This document shows positions 18,151 through 29,416 of a DNA stretch of 64,000 bases, in pieces. Every line of letters starts with the position of its first letter. The first letter of the stretch is position 1. The stretch is taken from positions 122,993-186,992 of the forward strand of contig NZ_JRVC01000008.1 in the NCBI RefSeq assembly GCF_000807925.1, read 5' to 3'. A program made the position numbers and the translations under genes. The DNA is from Novosphingobium subterraneum. Its GTDB lineage: Bacteria > Pseudomonadota > Alphaproteobacteria > Sphingomonadales > Sphingomonadaceae. The notes beneath the pieces were generated by a model. That model worked only from the letters and a program-made list of their open reading frames with translations. It had not been told where the DNA came from and did no database searches.

Positions 18151-18177
18151 GGCCCGGTTCCCGCGGGGAACCGGGCC
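18151..18177 (+). terminator. 12-bp perfect hairpin after the carboxylesterase gene
   Basis: GGCCCGGTTCCC (18151-18162) pairs perfectly with 18166-18177 across a 3-base loop, 36 bases after the carboxylesterase stop. No T-tract follows, so termination may be factor-assisted, or the structure may serve to stabilise the 3' end. Confidence 0.55.
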
Positions 18178-18261
18178 GGACTATCGGCAAAGTGCAAGAG
18201 ACCCCACCAGTAATTCTACCAAGCGCGTTGACATTCGCGTTCGAGTGTTCATGTCTTTCTC

Positions 18262-18696
18262 ATGCTCTCGCAAAAGACGCGATATACAATCCGGGCGCTT
18301 CAGCATCTCTCCGACCTATTCGGACAAGGCCCCGTGCGCCTGGATGCGATTGCCGAGGCGCAGAACATCCCGCGCAAGTTTCTCACCGTCATCCTTTCGG
18401 AAATGGCGAGGGAAGGGATTGTCATCTCGCACCGGGGGCGGGACGGCGGATACGAACTGGCGCTTCCGCCTGTCGATATTCGCTATGGTGACATCATCCG
18501 GTTGACACGCGGAAGCCTTGCGCTGGTGCCTTGCGCAGCGCGCAATGCTCATGAAACCTGCAACAACTGCCTGCCCGAGGCGGAGTGCCGCTTGCGCGGA
18601 TTGATGCTGCAATTGCGTGATGAAACGGCCGCCATTCTCGATCGCATGACCCTGGCCGATCCGATTGCGGTCGAGCCTCCTTTCACCGAGGCGTAA
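18262..18696 (+). CDS. Rrf2 family transcriptional regulator with four clustered cysteines
   Basis: 144-residue Rrf2-type winged-helix regulator. The DNA-binding part spans residues 1-70 (LDAIAEAQNIPRKFLTVIL, then GGYELALP as the wing). Cys91, Cys100, Cys103 and Cys109 sit in the loop where IscR, NsrR and RirA hold an iron-sulfur cluster, with one Cys more than the usual three. A TTGACA at 18228-18233 is a possible -35 element. It lies between the rhamnoside locus and bamD with no obvious target alongside. A role in iron, redox or nitric-oxide sensing is inferred from the family. Confidence 0.9.
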   Translation: MLSQKTRYTIRALQHLSDLFGQGPVRLDAIAEAQNIPRKFLTVILSEMAREGIVISHRGRDGGYELALPPVDIRYGDIIRLTRGSLALVPCAARNAHETCNNCLPEAECRLRGLMLQLRDETAAILDRMTLADPIAVEPPFTEA

Positions 18697-18712
18697 AACA
18701 CCGCAACTTCAC

Positions 18713-18741
18713 TTGGCGTTCAGGAACCGGCTGGCTATAGG
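18713..18741 (+). promoter_or_regulatory. Candidate sigma-70-like promoter of bamD
   Basis: TTGGCG (18713-18718) and TATAGG (18736-18741) are separated by exactly 17 bases. Transcription would begin near 18748, essentially at the bamD start codon, leaving almost no leader. Confidence 0.45.
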
Positions 18742-18747
18742 GTCGGC

Positions 18748-19554
18748 ATGACCGTCCTCGATATGCGCCGCCCGCTGCGCTTCGCCGTCCTCGCCGCCGC
18801 TACCGTCGCCATGGGCGTGACTGCCGGTTGTGCGGGCGGAGGAAACAAGAAGAAGGACGTGGCCTACGTCGCGCGCGACGTCGATACGCTCTATACGGCG
18901 GCCAAGGACCGGCTTGATCGCGGCGATTCGAAGCAGGCCGCCGCACTGTTCGACGAGGTCGAGCGTCAGCATCCCTATTCGCCCTGGGCCCGCCGCGCTC
19001 AGCTGATGAGCGCATTCAGCTATTATGTCGCCCGCGACTATTCGAAGTCGGTCCAGTCGGCCCAGCGCTTCCTGTCGATCCACCCCGGCAACAAGGATGC
19101 GCCATACGCTTATTACCTCGTCGCGCTCTGCTATTACGAGCAGATCTCTGACGTCACGCGCGACCAGAAGATCACGCAGCAGGCGCTGACCGCGATGAAC
19201 GAGCTGGTTCGCCGCTATCCCAATACCGATTATGCTGCCGACGCACGGCTCAAGATCGACCTGATCAACGATCACCTTGCCGGCAAGGAAATGGAGATCG
19301 GCCGCATGTACCAGCGTAGCGGCAAGTGGCTGGCCGGTACGCTCCGCTTCCGCACCGTGGTCGAAAAGTATCAGAGCACCAGCCACACGCCCGAGGCGCT
19401 ATATCGCCTGGTCGAGAGCTACCTCTCGCTTGGCTTGCCGCAGGAGGCACAGAAGGCTGCGTCAGTGCTGGGCACCAATTACCCGGGCAGCAAATGGTAC
19501 GAGCGCTCCTACGATCTGATGAACAAGTACGCGCCGGGCACAACTGCCGCCTGA
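18748..19554 (+). CDS. bamD: Outer membrane protein assembly factor BamD
   Basis: 268-residue lipoprotein of the BAM complex that inserts beta-barrel proteins in the outer membrane. The signal peptide ends in a VTAGC lipobox with Cys28 as the lipidated residue. The rest is made of tetratricopeptide-like helical repeats (DRLDRGDSKQAAALFDEVER, AQLMSAFSYYVARDYSKSVQ, ALYRLVESYLSLGL). An in-frame ATG at 18763 (MRRPLRF) is an alternative start that would give a more conventional signal peptide. Seven bases separate it from the convergent DUF481 gene. Confidence 0.95.
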   Translation: MTVLDMRRPLRFAVLAAATVAMGVTAGCAGGGNKKKDVAYVARDVDTLYTAAKDRLDRGDSKQAAALFDEVERQHPYSPWARRAQLMSAFSYYVARDYSKSVQSAQRFLSIHPGNKDAPYAYYLVALCYYEQISDVTRDQKITQQALTAMNELVRRYPNTDYAADARLKIDLINDHLAGKEMEIGRMYQRSGKWLAGTLRFRTVVEKYQSTSHTPEALYRLVESYLSLGLPQEAQKAASVLGTNYPGSKWYERSYDLMNKYAPGTTAA

Positions 19555-19561
19555 ACGCGCT

Positions 19562-20533
19562 TCAGAACCCGTAGACCAGCGTCAGCCGACTCGTCGTATC
19601 CGTGCCGAGTCGGCCGAGTTCAGGTGCAGTTTCGTGCTGCACCATGTACGAAAGCCGGGCCTTCAGCTTGCCGATCAGTCGTGAATCGAGAGCCGCAAGG
19701 GTATAGAACGTGCTGCCCTGCGCATCGAAATAGGCGCTGGCATCCTGACTGTATTCCAGGCTCGGTGTCAGCTTGATCTTAGCTTCCAACGATGCCAGCC
19801 CTGCCACGACGGATTCGCGATCGCCATCCACCGGGTTCGTCACGCGCCATGCTGGTCCGGCCTTGACGCTCAGCTTGGCATGATCGGCTTTCAGCAGGCT
19901 GTAGCCCAACCCGCCCGAGATGCTGTAGCGCGATGCAAAACCCTGAAAGCGGTCCTGCTCGAACTGCCCGAGACCGTAGAGATAGCCTCGGCTGTCGAAC
20001 TTGTAGTTCGGCTCTGCAGAGAAGCGATATTGTTCGCGGGTGACCACGTCAGCCGTTTCCTGGTAATCTGCACGGGCAGTCGTGGCGATGCGCCAGTTTG
20101 CGCCTTCCGCCAGCAGCTTGAAGCCGCCCACCAGACCAATGCCCGGGGCATTGCCGGTGTTGGCAAATGCTCCTGCTTCCCCTTCGCCGGTAACTTTCGG
20201 TTCTTTCGCGGGTTTGCCTGCGGCTTCTGGCCTTTTGGGTTCGCTAGCGTTCCTCGCTTGTGCCGGAACCAGGGCGAAGCCGGACGATTTGCGTGTGGCG
20301 ACCCTCTTGTCGATCGCTTCTGCGGCATTTGGGAACGCAAGCTTGGCAGAACGAATAACAGCTTCGGCATCGGCGCGATTGCCTGATGCCAGTGTTGCGT
20401 CAATCAGATCTGCCACACCGGCCGGCAACTCCCGCGAGGCTGCGGCTTCGTTCGTTTCCGATGCGATTACAACAGGTTGGGGCGGGGCATCTGCAAGCAT
20501 TGGGGCGGGTCTCCGTGGCCGCGCCCATAGCAT
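19562..20533 (-). CDS. DUF481 outer-membrane beta-barrel protein (YdiY-like)
   Basis: About 323 residues. The C-terminal 190 residues form the DUF481 pattern of alternating amphipathic strands, rich in aromatic residues and ending in Phe (LTLVYGF), as in outer-membrane barrels. The N-terminal 110 residues are Ala/Pro-rich and low in complexity. The ATG at 20533 is chosen for CCGGAG four bases upstream; an upstream GTG (20554) and a downstream ATG (20500) are possible. No convincing signal peptide is visible from any of these, which is odd for a barrel protein. It is downstream of the glycosyltransferase on the same strand. Function unknown. Confidence 0.75.
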   Translation of the reverse strand: MLWARPRRPAPMLADAPPQPVVIASETNEAAASRELPAGVADLIDATLASGNRADAEAVIRSAKLAFPNAAEAIDKRVATRKSSGFALVPAQARNASEPKRPEAAGKPAKEPKVTGEGEAGAFANTGNAPGIGLVGGFKLLAEGANWRIATTARADYQETADVVTREQYRFSAEPNYKFDSRGYLYGLGQFEQDRFQGFASRYSISGGLGYSLLKADHAKLSVKAGPAWRVTNPVDGDRESVVAGLASLEAKIKLTPSLEYSQDASAYFDAQGSTFYTLAALDSRLIGKLKARLSYMVQHETAPELGRLGTDTTSRLTLVYGF

Positions 20534-20578
20534 GGCACTCCGGATAGATGCCACCGCCTTTTGTCTGATTACATGACT

Positions 20579-21643
20579 TCAGGCGAACTCGCGTGCAGTG
20601 GGCTCGCGTATGGCGTCGCCCACGGCCTCGAGGAACTGATCGGTCGCGCGATCCCAGTTGTATCGCGCACCTTGAACGGCGGCGCCCATCCGATCACAGC
20701 GCAAGGCCTTCTGGATCGCCAGGCCAAGGTCTTCGTCCAGGGCGCCGATTTGCATGGGCAGGTCACCGGACGGGCCGCGCCCCTCACGCCCGATGATGTC
20801 GAGTGGACCCGGCACGGGATAGGCTGCAACCGGAACTCCGCAGGCAAGAGCTTCGATCATGACAAGACCGAATGTGTCGGTCCTGCTCGGAAAGACGAAG
20901 ACATCGGCCGAAACATAGGCTCGCGCCAATTGCTCGCCATGGCACGCGCCCAGGAAGACCGCCGCGGGATACTGGGTCTGCAGTCTTGCCAGAGCGGGGC
21001 CGTCTCCCACGACCACTTTCGTGCCGGGCACATTTGCATCGAGGAAGGCGATCAAGTTCTTCTCGATCGCCACGCGACCGACATTGAGCATGATCGGGCG
21101 TGGCAGATCTGCCAGTTCAGGCAACGGATCATGATCAGGATGGAACAGGTCCCGGTCGATGCCGCGCGTCCAGAGCCGCGTCTGCGTCACGCCGTGGCTC
21201 GCCAGTTCACCCGCCAGCGTTGGCGTCGACACCAATACCGCTCGGCTCGCACCATGAAAGCGGCGCATGACTGGCCAGAAGCGCTCGGTTTTCAAGCCGG
21301 TACGGACAGCCGCATACTCGGGAAAACGGGTATGAAAAGCGCTGGTGAACGGCACGTTATTGGCCTTGCACCAGCTCCTTGCGCTCCATCCGATCGGGCC
21401 TTCCGTGGCAATGTGCACAACGTCGGGAGCGAAGTCTGCCAGGGTGCGCCGCGTGCCGAACCGGGGCAGCATGGCGAGGCGTATCTCGCTGTAGCCAGGC
21501 AGCGGCATCGTCAGGAACTGGCTCGGCGTGACCAGTTCGATTTCGTGACCTCGCCTGATCAGGCGGTCGACAGTTGCCGCAAGGGTCCGGACGACACCGT
21601 TCACCTGCGGATGCCAGGCATCCGTGCAGATCGCGATCCTCAT
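20579..21643 (-). CDS. Glycosyltransferase family 4/1, mannosyltransferase-like
   Basis: 354-residue GT-B fold glycosyltransferase. It begins MRIAICTDAWHPQVNGVVRT, the standard start of GDP-mannose-dependent alpha-mannosyltransferases of the PimB/MgtA kind. The donor-binding part contains MLNVGRVAIEKNL, then FVFPSRTDTFGLVMIEALACG with the conserved E-x7-E region. The start codon overlaps the stop of the upstream metallophosphoesterase (ATGA), so translation is coupled. In alphaproteobacteria such pairs often serve glycolipid synthesis; the acceptor here is not known. Confidence 0.88.
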   Translation of the reverse strand: MRIAICTDAWHPQVNGVVRTLAATVDRLIRRGHEIELVTPSQFLTMPLPGYSEIRLAMLPRFGTRRTLADFAPDVVHIATEGPIGWSARSWCKANNVPFTSAFHTRFPEYAAVRTGLKTERFWPVMRRFHGASRAVLVSTPTLAGELASHGVTQTRLWTRGIDRDLFHPDHDPLPELADLPRPIMLNVGRVAIEKNLIAFLDANVPGTKVVVGDGPALARLQTQYPAAVFLGACHGEQLARAYVSADVFVFPSRTDTFGLVMIEALACGVPVAAYPVPGPLDIIGREGRGPSGDLPMQIGALDEDLGLAIQKALRCDRMGAAVQGARYNWDRATDQFLEAVGDAIREPTAREFA

Positions 21644-22551
21644 GCCGGTTGCTCCTCCAGCTGCGGAATGGGCTTGAGCGCTGCCTTGACTGCAGCCGCG
21701 CGCCGCGTGTCCTCGGCCCAGTCGATGATCGACATGCTGCCGTCGAACTCTTCGGCAAGCGCCGTGCAACTCTCCACCCAGTCACCATCGTTGTAATAGG
21801 TCACGTCGCCGATCTGGCGGATCTCGGCGCAGTGGATATGGCCGCAAACCACACCATCCACGCCTATGTCGCGCGCGGCATGGGCAACCGCCTCCTCGAA
21901 GTCGCAGACGAACTGGACTGCGTTCTTGACCTTCTTCTTCAGGTAGGCCGACAGGGACCAGTAAGGCATCTTGAGGTGCCGACGCGCGATGTTGAATAGC
22001 ACGTTGGCGCGCAGCAGCAGCGAATAGGCCTTGTCGCCCAGAAACGCCAGCCAGCGCGCATAGAGCACCACGCCATCGAACCCGTCACCATGGGTCACCA
22101 GCAGGCGGCGTCCATCGGCGGTTTCATGAATGGTCTCGAGCGCCAGTTCCACCCCGCCAAAGCTCATGCCGGCATAGGGGCGCAGCATCTCGTCGTGATT
22201 GCCGGCTATCAGGATCACGCGCGTGCCCCGGTGCGCCATCTTGAGGATGCGCCGGATCACTTCGTTGTGCGCATCGGGCCAGTACCAGCCCTTGCTCAAC
22301 CGCCAGCCGTCGACAATGTCACCGACAAGGTACAGCGTCTCGCATTCGATGGCTGCGAGGAAATCGAGGAGCATTGGTGCGTTGCAGCCGCGCGTGCCGA
22401 GGTGGACATCGGAAATCCACACGGTGCGCAGGCGGCGCTTGGGTCGAAAGCCGCGCGGTTCGGGCAGGTCGAGCCACGCTGGAGCAGACGAAATCAGATC
22501 TGCGGCGGATTTGAACGGCCTCGAGCCCTCGAGTTTCGCATGCGATGCCAT
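21640..22551 (-). CDS. Metallophosphoesterase, UDP-2,3-diacylglucosamine diphosphatase-like
   Basis: 303-residue calcineurin-like phosphoesterase. The metal-binding motifs are in order: WISDVHLGTRG, VGDIVDGW, AGNHDEML, THGDGFD and GHIHCAEI. This matches the LpxH-like branch seen in alphaproteobacteria, but true lipid A synthesis in this group usually uses LpxI, so the assignment as LpxH is unsafe. ATG 22551 follows AAAGG at good spacing; MEKGSL at 22569 is an alternative. It is coupled to the glycosyltransferase by a 4-base overlap, suggesting a joint role in a phosphorylated glycolipid or sugar nucleotide. Confidence 0.85.
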   Translation of the reverse strand: MASHAKLEGSRPFKSAADLISSAPAWLDLPEPRGFRPKRRLRTVWISDVHLGTRGCNAPMLLDFLAAIECETLYLVGDIVDGWRLSKGWYWPDAHNEVIRRILKMAHRGTRVILIAGNHDEMLRPYAGMSFGGVELALETIHETADGRRLLVTHGDGFDGVVLYARWLAFLGDKAYSLLLRANVLFNIARRHLKMPYWSLSAYLKKKVKNAVQFVCDFEEAVAHAARDIGVDGVVCGHIHCAEIRQIGDVTYYNDGDWVESCTALAEEFDGSMSIIDWAEDTRRAAAVKAALKPIPQLEEQPA

Positions 22552-22697
22552 GAGCGAACCTTTCTCCATCTGGAGCCGCCAATGGCGGATTCGCATTGCG
22601 GGCGTGTGGCATGCTGTCACTCGAATGAAACAAGTGGAGAACGAAAGGCTTCTCCGTGCGTGGACGAGCGCGCCACAACCGGCTAGAGAATCGCGTG

Positions 22698-24358
22698 ATG
22701 CTCACCAGCCTGTCGATCCGCAATGTCGTGCTCATCGAGGCGCTCGATCTCAGCTTTGCCAGCGGGCTTGGCGTGCTGACGGGCGAAACCGGCGCCGGCA
22801 AGTCGATCCTGCTCGATGCGCTGGGTCTAGTTCTGGGCGATCGGGCGGACAGCGGGCTCGTCCGGTCCGGCGAAGATCAGGCCAGCGTCACCGCCACGTT
22901 CGAGTTTGACCGGATGCCCGCGGCGATCCGCGCTGCGCTTAACGAGGCCGAAATCGAGGTTGAACCGGGTGAGCCGTTGATCATCAAGCGCCGCGTCCGT
23001 GCCGATGGTGGGTCGAAGGCGTTCGTCAACGATCAGCCCGTCGGCGTTGCTCTGCTTCGCGAACTGGCCCGCAGCCTTGTCGAACTTCACGGCCAACACG
23101 ATGATCGCGGCCTCGTAAACGCGCGCGGCCATCGTGCCCTGCTTGACCGTTATGCCGGGGCCGATGTCGCAGGCGTGGACAGCGCATGGATCAAGTGGCG
23201 CAAGGCAGAGGATGCGCTTCAGTCGGCCCGTGCCGCAGTCTCGCGCGCTGCCGAAGAACAGGACCTTCTGCTCGCCCACTTGGCCGAACTCAATGCCCTC
23301 GCTCCGATCATCGGCGAGGAGGACGAACTCGCCGGTCAGCGCGCCGATATGCAGAAGGGTGAGCGGCTTTCTGGCGACCTCGTCGAGCTGCAGCGCCTGT
23401 GGGAGGGCTCCGACTCCGCCCTTGCCACGCTGCGCAGTGCCGCCCGCCGGCTTGACCGCATCGCCACCGAGCACCCGCTGCTGGCCGAAGCGCTCGAAGC
23501 GCTTGACCGGGCGGTCATCGAGGCTAGCGAGGCTGAGGACAAGCTGGCACGCGCCGCCGAGGTCCTGGCCCACGATCCCGCTCTGCTCGACCGCATCGAG
23601 ACGCGGCTGTTCGACCTGCGCGCGGCTGCCCGCAAGCACGGCTGCACCGTCGATGAACTCCCCCACAAGATGACCGAGATGCGCGCTGCGCTTGACGCCA
23701 TCGAAGGGGGAGAGGCCCAGATCGCAGGTCTCGAACGGACCGCGCGCGATGCGGCGCTGGACTATCAGGCGAAGGCCGAGACGCTCTCGGTCCAGCGCGC
23801 CGAAGCTGCCCGCAGGCTCGACAAGGCAGTGGCGGCTGAACTGGCCCCGCTAAAGCTTGATGCCGCAAAGTTCCACACAGCGGTCCTACGACTGCCCGAT
23901 GATCGCTGGGGTGCTGGCGGAATCGATGCTGTCGAGTTCCTGATCTCGACCAACCCCGGCGCGGATTTCGCCCCACTCGGCAAGATCGCCTCGGGCGGCG
24001 AACTTTCGCGTTTCATCCTCGCGCTTAAGGTCGCGCTTGCTGAAGAGGGCGGCGCGGCAACGATCATCTTCGACGAGATTGACCGTGGCGTCGGCGGTGC
24101 GGTGGCGAGCGCGATCGGCGACCGGCTGGCGCGTCTCGCCAGTGGCGGGCAGTTACTTGCCGTCACGCACAGCCCGCAGGTCGCCGCGCGCGGCGACCGC
24201 CACTACATGATCGCCAAAAGCTCGGATGGCACCGTCACCCGCACGTCGGTCGCGTTGCTCGATGCAGCGGCGCGCAAGGAGGAAATCGCGCGCATGCTTT
24301 CGGGCGCTGAGGTTACTGCCGAAGCTCGGGCACAAGCCGATCGCCTGCTGGAGCGGGC

Positions 24359-24362
<4 letters not shown>
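22698..24362 (+). CDS. recN: DNA repair protein RecN
   Basis: 554-residue SMC-like ATPase that acts in double-strand break repair. It has Walker A GETGAGKS (about 29-36), a central coiled coil of about residues 160-370, and a C-terminal half with ASGGELSRFILALK as the ABC signature and IIFDEIDRGVGG as Walker B. Length matches the family. AGAGAA lies upstream of the ATG. It opens a tight run recN-GNAT-ligA-cinA in which each gene overlaps the next. A GGAGAA/TTCTCC inverted repeat lies at 22636-22655, but no GTTC-N7-GTTC LexA box of the alphaproteobacterial type was found. Confidence 0.95.
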
Positions 24363-27116
<2,754 letters not shown>

Positions 27117-27117
<1 letters not shown>

Positions 27118-27620
27118 TGCTCCAGGACTTGGCCGCCATCGCCGCTGAGGCAGGAACCCTGCTCAAGGCGCGCAACCAGACCATTGCCGTCGTCGATGGC
27201 TCGACCGGAGGCCTCATCTCTGCGAGCCTGCTCGCCATGCCCGGCGCATCGGCGTTTTACCTTGGCGGCGGGGTGATCTACACGCTCAAGGGGCGGCGCA
27301 TGGTGCTCGGCCACCCGCCAGGCTCGCTACGCGGCTACACTTCGGCGCAGGAGGACTATGCTCTGGCGCAAGCGCGGCTGATGCGCCAGCGCTACAGTTC
27401 CGATTGGGCCATCGCCGAAACCGGCGCTTCCGGCGGTAGCTCACATCCCTTGGGCGTCGCTTCCGGCACCAGCGCGATTGGCGTCGTCGGGCCGGACGGG
27501 ATCGAGGCGTCGGTGCGGGTTATGACCAACAGTGACGACCGTCTTGCCAACATGCAGGCTTTCACCCGCGACGCGCTGATCCTGTTGCGTGATACCTTGG
27601 CCGCTCACTCCGGCACGTAG
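27117..27620 (+). CDS. CinA C-terminal domain (nicotinamide-nucleotide amidase-like) protein
   Basis: 167-residue stand-alone CinA C-terminal domain (PncC/YgaD type). In characterised members it deamidates nicotinamide mononucleotide to nicotinate mononucleotide. STGGLISASLLAMPGASAFY is the conserved active-site region, with the family Ser/Thr in STGG, followed by GGVIYT and GASGGSSHPLG. The ATG overlaps the ligA stop (TGATG). This is biologically coherent, because LigA releases NMN and a PncC enzyme recycles it. The final 16 bases overlap the convergent enoyl-CoA hydratase gene. Confidence 0.85.
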
Positions 27621-28402
27621 TTCGGCTTTCGCTTCTCCAGAAACGCCTGCATTCCTTCGCGGAAATTGGGGCTGGCCGCCGTCATCAACTGATTGCGGTT
27701 CTCGATCGCCATTGCCGCCTCCAGGCTTGGCGCGTCGATGGCAAGGTTGAGGCCCTCCTTGGTCATCCGCAGACCCATAGGCGAGGCGGCAAGCAGGTCA
27801 TCGACATACGTCTGGCCCACCGCTTCAAGTTGCTCGTCGGGTACGACTTCCGAAACGAGCCCGGTCGCCAGGGCGCGAGGGGCGTGGATGAAACGCCCCG
27901 TCAGCATCAGTTCGCTCGCTACCGAAGTGCCGACCAGACGTGGCAGGAGATAGCTGCAGCCCATGTCGCAGGCCGAGAGTCCGAGCTTGATGTAGGCGGC
28001 GTTCATCCTCGCGCTTGTCCCCGCAATGCGAATGTCCGAGGCCAGCACGAACGAGAAGCCACCGCCACAGGCCGCACCATGGACTAGGCTGACAATCGGC
28101 TGTGGGCAGCGCCGCATCTTTATATAGACGTCGGCCAGATAGCCCTGAAAGCTGAACCCGCCCGCAAACGGGATATCCTCGCGGTTCTCGGCGCGTTCCT
28201 TGATATCCAGCCCCGCGCAGAAGGCCTTGCCCGCGCCGCGCATCACAACGACGCGGGCATCACGATCGTGGAACAGCCTGCCGAAATAGTCGGATAGCTC
28301 GCGCACCATCTGCAGCGAGATAGCGTTGAGCACTTCCGGCCGGTTGAGAGTCAGCCACTCTGCGGCATCCCGCTTTTCGATCGTGAAGGTCTCGTATTCC
28401 AT
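27605..28402 (-). CDS. Enoyl-CoA hydratase/isomerase family protein
   Basis: 265-residue crotonase-fold enzyme acting on acyl-CoA. The oxyanion-hole segments are GAGKAFCAGLDIKE and VHGAACGGGFSFVLASDIRI, and the C-terminal pattern matches enoyl-CoA hydratases. In the second catalytic region (ARMNAAYIKLGLSACDMGCS) the usual Glu positions are not obvious, so isomerase or hydrolase activity is possible. CAGGAGA precedes the ATG. It stands alone on its strand, 57 bases downstream of prmA. Pathway not fixed. Confidence 0.9.
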   Translation of the reverse strand: MEYETFTIEKRDAAEWLTLNRPEVLNAISLQMVRELSDYFGRLFHDRDARVVVMRGAGKAFCAGLDIKERAENREDIPFAGGFSFQGYLADVYIKMRRCPQPIVSLVHGAACGGGFSFVLASDIRIAGTSARMNAAYIKLGLSACDMGCSYLLPRLVGTSVASELMLTGRFIHAPRALATGLVSEVVPDEQLEAVGQTYVDDLLAASPMGLRMTKEGLNLAIDAPSLEAAMAIENRNQLMTAASPNFREGMQAFLEKRKPNYVPE

Positions 28403-28459
28403 CGTGCGTCTCCTGGCTTAATCGAATGATCAAGTGTGTCGGCACGATGCACAAGCCCC

Positions 28460-29416
28460 TTACCAGCGCTTCGACCACTCCGGCAGAGCACCAACCCGGC
28501 TGGCGCGCACACCGCCTGCCGCGCGCCGTCGCAACCACAGGATCGACCAGTCGCCGCGCACCATCCGCGCCGCCAGCCTCAGGCCCGCCTTGCGATAGGC
28601 TGCCCGGACAGTGGCTTCCTGCGTTTCAAGCAGTCCGGCCAGCAGCACGCTGCCACCCGGCACAACGGCGCGGGCGAATTCCGGTGCCAGTTCGACCAGC
28701 GGCCCGGCAAGGATGTTGGCGATCAGCAGGTCATAGGGCCCGGCCGCCTGGAGCAGGGGATGGTCCATTCCGGCGGCGATGACCATGGCCATGCGTCCAA
28801 CGCCATCGCCCAGCGGAATGCCGTTGTTGGCCGCGTTCTCTGCCACGACCGGGCCGCAAACAGCATCGATGTCACTGGCGATGGCCCGGGCGGTCGGCCA
28901 CAGATGCAGCCCGGCGAAGCCGAGCAGACCGGTGCCGGTGCCGATGTCAGCCAGGTTGCGCACGGTCACGCCTTGCCGCTTCATGTGGCTCAGCATGGCG
29001 AGGCAGCCTGCGGTAGTTGCATGCTGGCCGGTGCCGAACGCCTGGCTTGCAGGGATAACGAAGTCTCGAACGCCACGCTCGAGGAGCGGCGGATATTCGG
29101 GCGTGTGAACATGAAAGACGCCCTCGCGGATGGGTTCGACGCCTTGCTGGCTCAGCGTCACCCAGTCGGTATCGGGCAGCTTCTCGATCTGCAGCGTGGG
29201 CGGCGCCCCTTCGAACAGATCGGCAATGGCGTTCTGATCAGCCTTGGTCGGCTTGCGGTCAAGCCAGGCTTCGAGCTGCCAGTCCTCGGGCTTGTCCTCG
29301 GCGATTTCGCTGCCGGCAATGACGATGTCGTGGTCCCAGTCCCAGGCATCCTCATGCGCGATCAGGGCGGCCTGAATCACATCGCGCGGGGCGTGGATAG
29401 TGACTTTCCAGCTCAT
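28460..29416 (-). CDS. prmA: Ribosomal protein L11 methyltransferase
   Basis: 318-residue SAM-dependent enzyme that trimethylates ribosomal protein L11. The family signatures are FGTGQHATTAGCLAML, then DIGTGTGLLGFAGL as the SAM-binding motif I, and ANILAGPLVELAPEFARAV carrying the N(I/V)LA-type catalytic loop. The start overlaps the stop of the metallo-beta-lactamase (ATGA), so it is translated from the same message. The C-terminal 20 residues are Arg-rich and probably species-specific. Confidence 0.95.
   Translation of the reverse strand: MSWKVTIHAPRDVIQAALIAHEDAWDWDHDIVIAGSEIAEDKPEDWQLEAWLDRKPTKADQNAIADLFEGAPPTLQIEKLPDTDWVTLSQQGVEPIREGVFHVHTPEYPPLLERGVRDFVIPASQAFGTGQHATTAGCLAMLSHMKRQGVTVRNLADIGTGTGLLGFAGLHLWPTARAIASDIDAVCGPVVAENAANNGIPLGDGVGRMAMVIAAGMDHPLLQAAGPYDLLIANILAGPLVELAPEFARAVVPGGSVLLAGLLETQEATVRAAYRKAGLRLAARMVRGDWSILWLRRRAAGGVRASRVGALPEWSKRW

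Noticed and set aside
22636..22655. Inverted repeat GGAGAA/TTCTCC upstream of recN as an SOS box
   Set aside because: Does not fit the alphaproteobacterial LexA pattern GTTC-N7-GTTC.
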